DNA of 64,000 bases, from NCBI GenBank assembly GCA_946807835.1, contig OX327706.1, positions 22,743,001 through 22,807,000 on the forward strand, given 5' to 3'. The number at the start of each line of letters is the position of its first letter. Position 1 is the stretch's first letter. Under the pieces are notes generated by a model. It saw only the letters and a list, made by a program, of their open reading frames with translations, was not told where the DNA came from and made no database searches. Position numbers and translations under genes: made by a program. Shown here in pieces: positions 50,180-62,900 of this stretch. This DNA comes from Ailanthus altissimus. Taxonomy: Eukaryota > Streptophyta > Magnoliopsida > Sapindales > Simaroubaceae.

Positions 50180-53100
50180 TTAACTTTAGACTCACTAGCC
50201 CCCCGAGTCGATTGTTGTTCATGATGATGCGATCATGGTTACTTTGAATATTGATACTAGTGAGATAGCTCATGTGATGGTTGATATTGGGAATTCAGTG
50301 AAAGTAATCTACAAAGAGGTATTTGATAGGATGAAGATTGAGTCCTCACGGTTGGCATATTTATCCACTCCACTGGTGATATTCGTAGAGAAGAATGTGA
50401 TGCCCTTTGAATCTATCATTTTACTTGTCTCCATAAGGGAACTCCTAACTTAGTTGTCCACATAATCGACTTCTTAGTGATGGATTAGTGAAGTGCCTAT
50501 AACGTGATTCTAGGCACTTCACTAGCCATGAAGGATTCAATCAATGTGGAGATTGTTATTCTCAAAGGTGATCAGAGGGAAACTAGGAGATATTATGCTA
50601 CAATAGTCAGGCTTAGTTACTCAGATAGCCACACTCAATTTGAGAGAGAAAGAAGAGGATAAAAGAAGCGAGCCTGCTGAGAAGTTGATCTTAGTTCTTA
50701 TCTTAGTAGATGACCTAACCAAAATTGTCAAGATAGGTTCCTCAATAAGAGGAAATCATATGAGCTTTTATCACATTCCTCAAGGAATATATTGATATTT
50801 TTGCTTGGTCTCATAAGGACATACCTAGGATAGACTAAAAGTAGCTCGCCATAGATTAAATGTAGACCCCAACCACAAGTTGATCGATGTAATATTAAGA
50901 TATAAGCTCTTGAGTTTCATAGATGCCTTATTATGGTACAATCAAATTATATGAACCAGATGAGAAAAAGACAACCTTTAAGGTTTGATCATGTAGATGA
51001 CATGATCACATGATCACTAAGTCTGTGGTAACTACTAACCATGTAGAAGACCTCGAAGGAATGTTTGAAGTGCTGAGAAAAAACAACATGAAACTAAATT
51101 TAAAGAAGTACTTTTGGGGTTACTAATGGAAAGTTCCTTAGGTTCATTATGTAGCAGAGAAAGATTGAGGCTAACCCCAAAAAGATTGGAGCTATCAGGA
51201 AAATGACAACCTAAAAACTAGTAAAAGATGTCCAAAGCTTAGTAAACAGAACAAAGGCATTGAACCAATTCATCTTAAAGGCAAATTAACCACTGCCAAC
51301 CATTCTTCAAAGCCTTGAAGGTTAGGAAGAGTATGACATGGATTCCAGAGTATGCAATGGCCTCCATTACTTGTTAACCCTCGACTTGGTGATGTACTCC
51401 CTTTGTTCTTGGCTATATCAAAGATTGTACCTAGCTTAGTGCTATTTTGAGAAGAAGCTAATAGGACTCATAGACTGATCTACTATATGAGTAAAGCTTC
51501 AGTCAATGTCAAGAAAAAAATACCCCTAGATTGAGAAGTTTGTCGTGGCATTAGTTTTCTCACCACGAAAAGGTACGTTTTTACTTCTAAGCTCACACAA
51601 TTATTGTTCTTACCAACTTGCCCCTGAGGCAAATCCTTTAGAAAATAAATGTGTTAAGCAGGCTTATGAAGTGGTCCTCTAAGTTGAGCAAGTTTGAAAT
51701 AACTTATAAACTCCACATTTTTATTAAGGCGTAAGTGATTACCAACTTTGTGGTTGAACTCATCATTGACCAGAGGGTGAAAAGGCTTTAAAAATGAGAA
51801 TGACGAATCAAGTTAACATCAAAACATGGTTCCTTGAACTGTATATGTAGATGAGGCCTCAAATACCTAAGGTAATGGTGCATGAGTCATTTTGACAAGT
51901 CTAAAAGGTATAAAAGTGAGTTATGCATCGAAATTTGGTTTTGAGGTGTCAAACAATGAAGTAAATTATAAGTCTGTGATAACGATAATGAGAATGACGA
52001 AGGTTTTAAGAGTGAAGCAAATGGTGGTGGAGAGTAACTCCCAGTGAGTAGCCAATCAGATCAACAACGAGTTCTAGGCTAAAGAAAAATACATACAAGC
52101 TTACTTCAAGAAGGTTAGAAAGCTTATCAGCATATTTTTAGAAATTAGAATTGAGCAGATACTTAGAGGAGACAACTACAGAGCAGATTTGTTAGTTAAC
52201 TTGTCATTCACAGGCACTATAAAGCCCTCTAAGACAGTACAAGTAAAGATTGTGCTCGAGCCTCGTTTTTTAAGCTATTTAGCCCGTGAAAATGTGTACC
52301 TTTAATAGTAGCTCTTATTAGATAGGTCTGATAATTTAGTATTTGAGAGATGAAAGCACTCTCGAAGATAAGACGTTGGTTAAAAAGCTAAGATACCAAG
52401 CAATAAGGTATTACCTTATTAGATGGTACTTTATAAGAAGGGCACATCTTTACCTTAATTGAGGTGCTTACGACCTCAAAAGGGGAATTATGTACTTAAG
52501 AAAGAAGTATAGTGGAATGTGTACCATCCATTGAGAAGGCAAAGTATTGGTTAACAAAGTATTAAGAAATAGGTATTTTTGACTCAACATGAAGCAGGAC
52601 ACGAAGGCCCTAGTCAAGTCTTGTGATAAATGTCAAAGGTTTGCAAAAATATCTAAGGAATTACTTGAGTAGCTTACAGTGTTGACCTCTCTATGGTCTT
52701 TTATAGTCTAAAGAATGGATCTCATTAACTTGATGGAAACCAGAGGAGGCAAAATTAAGTATGCCATTGTGGCTATAGATTACACTACCAAATGGGCTAA
52801 AGCAGAACGCTTGACATTAATCACTGAGTTTATCAAGCAAGCCATAATTTGTTATTTTGGTTTGCCCTTGCTATAGTCACTGATAGTGGCACCTAGTTTG
52901 ACAATAAAAAATTTAAATAGTTATGCAAGACTTAAATATCGTAACAGATAAGCTTAGCTTACACTTAGTCCAATGAGCAAGTTGAAACAGTCAACAAGAT
53001 TATCAAAACCATATTGCAGAAATAAGATGACCAAAAGAAGCTAAAATAGATGTGTTTCTAAGTGTACTATGGTTCTACAAAACCTCTCGTAGCACCACAA

Positions 53101-53490
53101 TCAATGAAACCTTGTTTGCCTTGTCTTTTAGTTCTGAGGTAGTCCTATTAATGGAGTTAGAGAATGCAAATACGATTACTGCTAATGTAGATTGTGTGGA
53201 GGAGATGCAGAACTCAACAGCCATCAAGGTAGCAATTCATTCACAACAAGTTGCCAAGTTCACTGATCATAAAGTTAAATCAAGGCAATTCAACAAAGGA
53301 GACTTGGTCCTGAGCAAAGTGAACATAAACACTAAAAAGCCCTTAAATAGGGTCCTTAACCCAACTAGGAAGGCCTTTACCACGTGGACAAAATGATCAA
53401 GTTATGTACTTACAAGCTTATTCACTTGGATGGTGAGTGAAGTACCCGTGGAATGTTATTTAGCTCTACAAATACTATAAATAAGGGATG
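50180..53490 (+). pseudogene. Ty3/gypsy pol relic, Tat/Retand-like
   Basis: Domains appear in gypsy order but riddled with stops and frameshifts. Protease-like segment 50235-50453: VMVDIGNSVKVIYKEVFDRM, where related elements have VD.GSSADIL. Reverse transcriptase from about 50880: LLSFIDALLWYNQI, then DDMITKS, HVEDLEGMFEVLRKNNMKLN. RNase H words VNQIN/AKEKYIQAYF and EQILRGDNYRADLL near 52050-52200. Integrase: CDKCQRFAKIS, then MDLINLMETRGGKIKYAIVA and TKWAKAERLT near 52715-52810. The distal integrase segment 53052-53396 includes YKTSRSTTINETLFAL. The RT.RNaseH-integrase wording resembles the Tat lineage of Ty3/gypsy. Neither flanking LTR is clear. Confidence 0.85.
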
Positions 53491-54349
53491 GAAGTTTCAA
53501 CCCTAGCTCGATTTCATTTTATTTTATGTTCGTGCTATTTGTTTTTTTCTTAAATTTTTTTTATTTTTCCAAAGCTATTAAAGAGATTAACTATTTATTT
53601 GAATTTTAAGAAGTTCATAAAGACTTAGTAGGAACCCTTATTATTCCTAACTCAGTATACAGATGAATATTAGGCATGTACTAGTTATATTTCTAAAATT
53701 CATCACCAAAATGAAGGAAATGTTCTTCAAAAGCTCTTTTTATCTCTTTTCATTGTTTGATTTGAATATTTCTTGATATTTATGTGTCTGTATACTACTT
53801 ATCGTTACAATTTCAATAACTAACCTAAAAATAGAGACCATCAAAGCATCTGATAACAATAAAATAAAGCTTAAAGTTATAATAGTTCAGGTATATTATG
53901 AATGCATATTCACCAGTAATCAGCATAAGTAAAAATAGGTTTTAATACCTAATAGTTAAGGGGGTCACCACCATAAGCTACTATTTACCATCATCATCAT
54001 CATCATCGTTATCCCCACCAACACCTTTAAGGACTTGAACTGCTTATTCCTTTAAGATATCCATTTCAAAAAGGTCCATGCTTGACCCTTCCTTAGTAGC
54101 TTAAGTATCCTTAGGCATTGCTTGGCTAATGGAAGCTCAAGTGGCCCTGTCCTCTTTGCCAACAGAAAGAGAATGTGTAGATCCCCCTCTCAGCTCTAAA
54201 AAGCTGAAGTTTAGGTTGAGATATGCATCAGTTGCCTTCCTATAAGCATGCTCTAAATCCTTATGGACTGCTTCCTGCAATCTTTTTTCGAGGAGAGCCA
54301 TCACTCTGTCCAACCTAGAGATCACCCTACTCAAGTCCTTAATGTTCAG
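53491..54349. other. Downstream gypsy flank, no gene
   Basis: May hold the decayed 3' non-coding part or LTR of the gypsy relic. It contains a catcat microsatellite at about 53989-54006. A 65-aa minus-strand frame at 54137-54334 is unrecognised and probably not a gene. Confidence 0.4.
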
Positions 54350-54895
54350 TGTTGAAAAATTTGTGATTTAACAATCTTGGTTATACACGAATTGAGATGA
54401 ATACCAAAGTAGAGAGTCACAAGAAGTCTAGAACGTGTGGGACACGTATGGAGAAGTTTAGAACGTGTGGGACACGTATGGAGAAGTTTAGAACGTGTGG
54501 GACACGTATGGAGAAGTTTAGAACGTGTGGGACATGAGGGGGAAACAAAACAGGACTCGAAGATGCGAAGGAAATGAAGAAAACGCACATAGGGGGCACC
54601 AAGGCTGAGCACCGCGACGCCCAGCATAGAAGCCCAGAGCTGTAGTGCTGGGTCCCTAGCGCTGTGGCGATAGGCGCTACAATGGCCAACGCCGCAGCGT
54701 TCAGGGATGAGCGCTGCGGCGCCAGCAACGTCAATATGTCTGTTTCTAATCCGAATTTTAAATTTTGAAAAATTTTAGACTTTCAGAATAAGTGGACTCT
54801 TACTCCAACAAAAAATAGGGTTAACAGGCACGAAATAAATTCTATATAAAACACTTGTAAACTCTTTACTTTAAATTAAACATTAAGAGAAACAG
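54350..54895. repeat. Partial gypsy-like LTR relic, related to 1-330
   Basis: Begins near TGTTGAAAAATTTGTGATTT. It carries the 30-bp tandem repeat (54423-54538), then the same GC-rich subrepeats (cccagcat, ctgggtccctagcgctg, gcgctgcggcgccag) and AT tail (aacaggcacgaaataaa) as window bases 1-330. Similarity ends at about 54895. Confidence 0.5.
54423..54538. repeat. 30-bp tandem repeat, about 3.9 copies
   Basis: The 30-base unit (gaagtttaga, acgtgtggga, cacgtatgga) starts at 54423, 54453, 54483 and 54513. Copies are identical apart from one base in the first and decay in the last. The unit is a multiple of three, so it keeps frames open on the minus strand (SKLLHTCPTR repeated), which is an artefact. 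Confidence 0.95.
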
Positions 54896-55857
54896 ATAAA
54901 GTTATCTTTCAATATATACTAAGTTTGGACTTCAATCCAAATATCATCCATTTAGCAGCAATGCTTTTTAGCTCGTTGGGTGACAGTGAGCTATTTACCC
55001 ATTGGCTGATGCTAGAGCATTGGGAAATTAACTTAATCATATCATTTGTTAATGGTTCCAATAAAAAAAACTGGTTCTAGTACTAGTATGAGAAGATATA
55101 TTGGATATGTGGAAAGTGTTTTAGTGGAGACACTGGAAAATGGTTATGGAGTTAAGGTGTGACTGAAAATGCAGCTTAAGAGATATATAAACTCTAATGA
55201 AAATATATATAATAAGAAATGAAATCTTAACAAGTGGGAAAGCTTACAAGATTTCAGTGAGCAATTTGGTTTACATTTCAGTTAATGCTAATCCTTGGGG
55301 AAGAAACAGAATATATTTTGATCAAAAGCAAAGATGTAAACGAAAGTATCAAGAAATGTAGAAGTTCTAAAAGGACTGTCAAAAAGAAAAAAAAGGAAGA
55401 AAAGAAGGAGCTACACGTCTGCCTCGCTGGGGTCTGCTGCAGGGGCCAAAGATAACCATCTTGCGCAGGCTGATGGAAATGGATTTGTTTTAACAGGATT
55501 TTTGGGTGCCAGCTTCTCATTTTGGCTCTCCTACTTAAAGTACTCCGTGTACTGGTAAATGGTAATGTACTGCTATTAGCGGGGTTTGGCTTAGGTTAAG
55601 GTTAATTGACCTGCCCAAGTTGCCTGCCAAGATCTCATGTTTAATTGCTAAGGTCACATGTATCTTGGGACTGCTGTTAAGTTGGAGAAACTGTTGTCTT
55701 TGTCACTGAGACTCTAGTCTGGTCAAGGGAGAGAGTTAGGGAGACCATTTCAGTTCTTTGCTTAGTCCCTTCAAGATAATAATTCAAATATGATTCTTAG
55801 AGTTTATCTTCCATAGTCCAGTTTGCAACTTGACAACTTGATGTTATGTAATTGTAG
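54896..55857. other. Intergenic DNA upstream of the TAF2-like exons
   Basis: No defined gene. A coding-like stretch near 55412-55555 reads SASLGSAAGAKDNHLAQADG in one frame on the plus strand, but I recognise no family and it ends in a stop without clear splice sites. Confidence 0.35.
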
Positions 55858-56150
55858 GCGAACTGCGCTGTTTGTAAAGCTGATGATAGTGGTGCTACAA
55901 CTCTTAGCTCCTCTACTTCTTGTAAGGATTTGTTTGGAACCCAATGCATTGGTGTATATGGAAAAATTCGCTCATGCAAGTCTGTAAGTTAATATGAATA
56001 TCCTATACATGTATATTTTTCTTAATTAATTTAATACCTTACAATGCACACATTGATTTGTCGTGTTTTTTCACTAATTGATTGACTTTCTCCTAGGTGG
56101 CAATTCTTCAGATGTTGGAAAAGCAAATGGGATCCAATTTCTTCAGAAAA
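55858..56150 (+). pseudogene. Two-exon fragment resembling TAF2 (TFIID subunit 2)
   Basis: Exon A, 55858-55983, is preceded by tgtag and followed by gtaag. It encodes 42 aa, beginning [19 protein letters not shown] and ending YGKIRSCKS. Exon B, 56097-56150, lies between tcctag and gtaagt and encodes VAILQMLEKQMGSNFFRK. Both are phase 0 and join in frame. From memory these words match an internal region of plant TAF2 (a [15 protein letters not shown] stretch followed by a QMLEKQMG helix), a TFIID subunit; this needs a search. Neither the upstream nor downstream TAF2 exons are visible nearby, and TE relics surround the piece. I therefore call a duplicated or captured gene fragment. A live gene with missed distant exons cannot be fully excluded. 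Confidence 0.6.
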
Positions 56151-59100
56151 GTAAGTGTCCTAGCAGCTTGCTTGCTATAATCATGATGTCTTGATGAATG
56201 AAAAACTATGAATCCTCCTTTTGGTGTTTATATGCCTTTATTGGTCTTCATTGAATCATTTATTAATTTTTTTTTCTTTTAATATCTTATCCTAAGTAAA
56301 AAGTTGTTTTCTTAGTTGACAATGATCTATTAGGTTTACCAACTGGGTGAATTGTTTTAGTAGCTCAAAGGGAATGGAAATTGTTAGTTTTCAGTAGCAG
56401 TTTCACTTGATCATGCATAATCTCTTCTACTGCTTGCATTAGCTTGTATCTCTTTATTTAAAATTTTAATTGTTTTTCTTTTAGTTTTTCTCCCTCGGTT
56501 GCAACATGCTAAGCTATGTAAGAAGAGTTAAGGAGGTCCCTTGCATAATCTTGTATCCAGTTATCACTATCAAGCTTCCTAATTAACTCAAGAGGAGAGG
56601 GAAAGGAAGCAAATGACCTTATTCTATCACAAAACAAAACTTTAGCATTGGACTTGCAATTCAAAGGATTAAAATAAAAATAACCAAAGACACTCAATCT
56701 TGTAAAAATGCGAGAAAGTAACGCAATATTATTGGGGATTTGGGCTTTAGAAGGCAATGGACCGATAAGTCTTACATCTAACAAGTGAAGTTCATCCAAC
56801 ACATCAAGACTATCATTCATGTGAATAGCAGCATACTCAGCAACAACATCGCCACACTCTTAGGTGACTCACATCAACATACAATCATTTAGCTATTTGT
56901 ACATTAAGGAGGAACATATAAGCCTGAGGAAAGGGCAATGCACCTAAAATAGAATCCATTTAGTGTAACCAACTCTTAAAAGAAATCTAAGCCATATATT
57001 CAAGAGATACCATAAAGCCAACAAAAGAATTAGTAAGGACCAAGGACACTTACCTTTGGGGTTGAATTGGGCTTGCACTTCCAACATAATCAACTCTCAA
57101 AAGAAATCAAAGGCCATATATTCAAGGGACACCATAAAGCCAATAAAGAATAAGGACCAAGTACACTTATCTTCGGGGTTGAAACTGGCTTGCACTTTCC
57201 TCTAAGCTCGATTCACTTGAGCAATATAGCCCCATTCTCTTATGAACAACCAGCTCACTTTCTAGTCTAGTCAAGATTGGATACTCGCTAACTGGATTCA
57301 TCTATTTATCCTACAAACTTAGATTGAAGTTGCCCTCAACAGTTCTATTATTTTTTCAGATGAAAAAAGACTTTAAAGTCTTTAATGACAAAACTAATCT
57401 TAAAAACTTTCTTCTAAAGAACCTGACAGCTTATCACAAACTTTCAAGCTATGGGGTCAGTTGGCTAGTACCATGTTCAAAGAAATCAAAAACTCTGTAA
57501 AATTTATTGGCAATGGGACTCTAAGGCCAAGGGCAAAGAGTTGTTATAGATCATAACATGTTTTGTCATAAGGGAAGCTGAGGATTCGCCAGTGGAGGGG
57601 ATTCTCAGTGTAACAGACGAGGGACTAAAGTATTAAGCTCGAATATGAGACACTTTGTGTTCTTCAATTTTTTAATAGGTAGGAAAGGGGACATGAGTTT
57701 TTAGAGTGGGTTAATTCTTTGCTTCAACAGGGGGTGTGGAACGTTTTGAGCTCCTAAACGTTTAACGTCTAAGAAAATGGGGAAATGTTTGGTCTTTTGA
57801 GGCCTTCCCTTTACCTTTAAATGACTTAGGAGCAATCCTAGTTGGAATTTTCCTATAGATTACCTTGAATTCGCCTTTCTCAAAATTGAAAATAGTATCC
57901 TCATACTCCTCTTTGGCCTCCATTGAGGCTAGTTCATTACTATGGTCAATATGCTCAATAAAGCCTTGTGGCTCTTCACTATTGCTTAGGATGTTTTCGG
58001 GGTGTGCCTTACCCCTTTTTTCATCTCGCAACTCCATTATATCTATCATTCCATGAGACCCAATCATAGAGTCACTTGTAAAATTTAACCATAGTATTGA
58101 CCCACACATCCATATAACCAAGGAACAAAAAATACTTATGGAAACTTAAATAAGAAGAGAAATCCAGTATGTGATAAAGATTTTAGAAGCTTTGTCCACG
58201 GTAGAGCATTTTTTGAGAGGATGGAATTGACCCTTAGGTTGTTAAGGAGGAGCATAAAGGGTCAATAATTAAGGGGAACTCTCACGTTGCCAGCAAGTGA
58301 ATAGATGGCGTTAAGAGAAATCTTACCTTTTTATAGGAAGATAAAGACTTTCCTCTGACTAAGCCTACACTATCTAAGGCTAGACATTATAGCTGGAGTT
58401 TATTGGTCCGTTGCTTCTCAGAAAAAGTACTTAACCAAAGTGTTTTATTTTTCAAGCTTAAAGGGCACAATTACCAAAGCAATCCTAGTATTTTTTGAAA
58501 ATGCCCCTACTAAATAGTACAAGCCACCAATCACATACTATCTATTGTCACCTTGATGTTCTTCGAGCCCTCCAATTCTCTAGCTCAAGGTATATACTAT
58601 CACATTTTATACACACCAAAGACAGAATACTAAAAACCCTAAGAAACTATTGTTCTTCTTTTTCTCCAATTCCCCCGAGGCTAAATCATACAAAAATATT
58701 TGCCACTGAGTTCTCCAATTGATTTGAGTTTCGGAGAGTTGTCACCGATCACCTAGGTGATATCTACCACTAACCAGCTTCATTTTTTGTGTAGTGTAAG
58801 TTTATCCAACTTAATCATATCTCTATTTTCACCTAGCAATTTACCAATCAATTCTCAACTCTCTAAAACCTAAACTAGCGTATGCTCGTCTTGTTTAACA
58901 TTGATTCTGTGATTCAAATAAATTCTTGAATATTTAAAAGTTAAGACAAGACCATTTCTGACCCCAATTAATATTGTTACTATCTTAGTTGAAACTAGAA
59001 TTTTAGATTATCTTTTTAAAAAGTTATTAATTATCCATTTTTCTTTTTAATACATTTTACTCTCAATTTTATATTTTTAACAATTTGGATCTAGAGTAAC

Positions 59101-59486
59101 TTATTTGTTTTTTCTTATTTTAAAAATTGTAATACTATATTTATAAAGTTAAAATACGAAGAGACTTATAAAATTAGAATGCAAACTTTATATTTTAATT
59201 AATGTGTCATCAATCAATTACTACATTTTATTATCAAATAATTATTTAACTTTTTAATTCTCATTAATATCATAATTATATAATAATAACTAATAATGTA
59301 TACATCAAATATTATATTAACTTATTATCTTATCTAATTTAGTCTCTCTCCACGTACGTTATTTAGTGGGACTTCTTCTCTCCCTAATTAACAGTATTAT
59401 TATTAACTACAATCTGACTTTGTGTTCGTTGCTAAAATCCTCCTAGTTCAAATGTACCCTTTAAACTCCGCCGTTTTTTTCTAGGA
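56151..59486. other. Unidentified intergenic DNA with repeats
   Basis: Two minus-strand open frames, 56509-56820 (103 aa) and 57762-58121 (119 aa, with FKGKGKASKDQ near the end), resemble no family I know and could be retrotransposon debris. A tandem duplication of about 121 bp lies at 56960-57205. The rest, including AT-rich 58900-59480, shows no gene. Confidence 0.4.
56960..57205. repeat. About 121-bp imperfect tandem duplication
   Basis: 'aactcttaaaagaaatctaa' at 56971 recurs as 'aactctcaaaagaaatcaaa' at 57092. Both copies continue 'gccatatattcaag', 'accataaagcca', 'ggaccaag' and 'ggggttga'. Small indels separate them. Confidence 0.8.
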
Positions 59487-59600
59487 AGTCCGGTTCCAGA
59501 GAGTGAAAACAAAAGAACAGATCCAGAAGTCAAACATCATCATACAGAGCCGGATGTTAAACCAATCGTCTTGAAACTGGGTTGTGAGTTCCTTTATTGA
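59487..59600 (+). other. Exon-like orphan open segment
   Basis: After an acceptor-like ttctag the plus strand reads SPVPESENKRTDPEVKHHHT and on to KPIVLKLGCEFLY, then stop. A donor-like gt lies at about 59580. The composition looks coding but I do not recognise the family. It could be another scrap of the gene that supplied the TAF2-like exons. Confidence 0.25.
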
Positions 59601-59996
59601 CAAAGACGAAAACATTAAAAAATAAAAACCTTATCACCACATAAATATTGCATGAATTGTTGCAGGGCTTTTCCTTGTACCTTTCTTCCACTGTTACGTG
59701 CCATCACCCGTGCGCTGTTTTTCCCCTTTTTTTCATTTTTCATTGCCGTTTCTGTTACCCAAACACAGAAGAGAACCGCAGAACGCAACAAGGGCTTAAC
59801 AACTTGAAAATGTATACATCACTTGAAAAGTTACATCATGTGCGTAACAGATACATATTACTTCAATATGAAATCATTCCCTTCATTTTTATGCACACAT
59901 TACACTCCTTATTTCTATCATTTACCAGTTCAGCGTACATTCTAACCTAATTACAAAGCAATGGTGCCTAAACACTGTATGAGAAAGAAAAAAAAC

Positions 59997-62900
59997 TCAG
60001 AAATGAGGATTCTGAAGCCAATTTAAGTTGGCATCTTCTTGGACCACTTGTATGTTTACCTTTGTGGGACAGAACCGGGACGATTTCCATTGATAGGCTG
60101 TCTCTTCATCACATTTTACAACTGCTAAATTCTTCAGATTCTCAATTGATGTGGGCAGCTCACAACTAGAGCACCCTCTCATGCAAAGTGTCTTTAAACT
60201 GCACAACTCACCGATCTGTTCAGGCAACTCTCTGATGCTTAGACATTCGGATATATCAAGGCAGCATAAGTTAGACAGGTTTCCAATTGTGTCTGGCAAC
60301 GCTGATAGATCAATACACGAAGTGAGTTTTAGCATTTCTAATTTCACCAGCTTACCAATTGCTTCAGGTAATGCAGACAGCTTATGGCAGTTGGTGATGC
60401 TGAGCTTCTTTATCGAGACAATATCACATAACCCATCAGGCAATTCTATAAGATCATTGCAATAGTCGATGTTGACCTCCAATAGATTTGGAAATGCATC
60501 AGAAATCTGAAAGGTGGAATCTTGGAAAGCCTGACCAACATTACACATAACCAAGGATATTTTTTGCAGATTCTTCATTTGTACTGCCATCATGGCAAAG
60601 GAAGGAATTGAAACATGCTCCAATCTGATTCTCTTTAACTTGGATAAAGAACCAAGAAATGGGAAGTTAGTTAATTCAGTGGGGAAGAATCCATAATTTG
60701 TGATTATCAATACCTTCACTTCATTCATCTTCTCTATGAAATTTGGCAGCGCGTACTTCTTTGTCAAAATGTTCAGAACTACAACCTTGACTTCAGGTGC
60801 ATGCATGTTACACCAATTTGATGAGAATGATTCATCTGCAATGCATGTTCTATAATGTGAGATAATGGGCTAATTAAGGAAAATAAATAAATTCTCAGCA
60901 TAAGCATATATCATTGTTTATGTGCGAGAAAACGTGATAATAACCTGTTGAGATTGACAAGAGGCGGGCATTAATGGGGTACTGCTTTTGTTCCAGCCAC
61001 CAATCAGGAAATTGATTTTTGTTGATTTCTATAATCAGTCGTTCCTTCTGTTCTATGGGTGGTAACTTGCTCAGATGGGTGGTCAGCTCTTTGAAAAGAT
61101 CATGCTGCATAACAAAGTCATCATTGTAGCAGCCATCGTCCCTGGCATTGTTCCTAGAGGATAGACAAAAATTGATTGCTCAGGGAAGATTCAAACTCTT
61201 GAGGTATAAATGCGGAAATTGTGTATTGTCTGAGAGAGTGAAGAATATAGTAACACAAGTAGAGAAGTCATACAACAATATGCATTTATGTCAGTCCGTA
61301 CAACAAACAACACAGCAAGACTCAATAGCAGTTTAAATCCCTACATTGTGTAGTTTGATTTTATGCACTTTTTGTCTGTTTTCAACCCCATATAAACACT
61401 TGAAAATGTTCTTGTTAGATCATAATTGTATCATGTACAGCTAGCATACCTTGTGATTACCAGTTTAACTAGATTCCGGTTAGATAGTTCATGGAGGTTG
61501 GAATTGGTGAATAGAACATCTTCAACTGGTTTGTACAATTCCATCCACATGTCACAGAGGGCAGTGACAGGAATTCTTTGGCCCTCAAGAAATGAGCACA
61601 GGTCCATATAGCACTCCTTCATCTCATCACTTAATGCATCCAAGCTTCTTTCGAGACAACTAAGCACTTCAGATTTGGAATCAAGCATAGATACACTTTG
61701 AGACCATTCCTTCACTCTTCTTTGCCAGATTGATTCAGCCTGCCCACGAAGCGATGCTCCAACCACTGTAAGGGCCAAAGGACATCCCTTACAGGCACTC
61801 AATATCTGCAGTTGCACGAGGTTAGATAAAAGTTAGAATGGGCAGTCCAAAAGACTTGAATTAGAGTGCCGTAGTTCTATCTGTTTATTTCTATTAGACT
61901 GGGGAAAGAATGATAAGTAGAAAGGTTTACTAACATATATAAACCATGATTTTGTATGTGAAAAACCTATTCATATGCATGTATAAAGGAGAAAATAAAA
62001 TTAAGAGAAGCATATATATGTTGATTTTTGTATTTGCAGATTAACATTGCACCTCTTTCATGAGATTTTCCTCAGGAATATATGAGTTTCCATCTGAAAG
62101 GATTGCTTTATGACGAAAAAGGGTTGCTGCATCTTCATCGTTCAATGATTCCAAACAATATGGGGAACCAAATTGTGGGAATTTAGATCTTGATGTCACC
62201 AAAATCTTGTAGTTGGGCAGCTGGAACATAAACTTATCCAGCAGGGACTCTGACCCAGACCAGACATCATCGAGTACCAACAATATAGCCTCTTGTCCTA
62301 TTTCCCTTAGCAATCGTTCCAAGTCATTTAATGCTTCTTCATCTGTTTGAAACTCTGGCTTTTTATTCTTATGCTCGAATATTCTCCGTGTGATGACCTT
62401 CACATTGGGTGTTTTAGAAACTGTGACGAAGAAAATGTTCTTGAATTTGCCTGTTCAAATACCACATGAGAAAGCTGATGGTAGAAGTCTTGAGGAAATA
62501 AAGTATCATTTTCACACACAGAATTTGTACATGATGACAAATTCATATATATGAATATCCTGATCCACATTCCTGCACATACAAAGAGCAGAACTAAGAC
62601 ATCATGACATTCTCCTAACAAAGAAATTCCAATGGGAGGATGCGTCAACAGCATTCCTATTATTCAGGCACCAATAAGACAGAACAGTTTTCAACCATCC
62701 AGCAATCTAGCTAAACCTGAAATCTTTTACATAAATGTCATGCAATTCAAGTCACCACAATTACTTATGAACTCAATAACTATCACGCAATATCTCATTT
62801 TCTCATCTTGTTTCAGGCTCACCTAACAATTAAAATCCACTCCGAAAGTAGAAATCTCCAACTTACCTGATAAAAAATTAACCAACTACTCAAAAAACAT

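Noticed and set aside
54423..54538. CRISPR-like array appearance
   Set aside because: Units abut without spacers and the DNA is plant nuclear; it is a simple tandem repeat.
54346..54734. Minus-strand frames with repeated SKLLHTCPTR
   Set aside because: Created by a 30-bp tandem repeat whose length is a multiple of three.
56509..58121. Two minus-strand frames (103 and 119 aa) as genes
   Set aside because: No recognised family, no clear splice partners, and they lie in repeat-rich DNA; left as possible retrotransposon debris.
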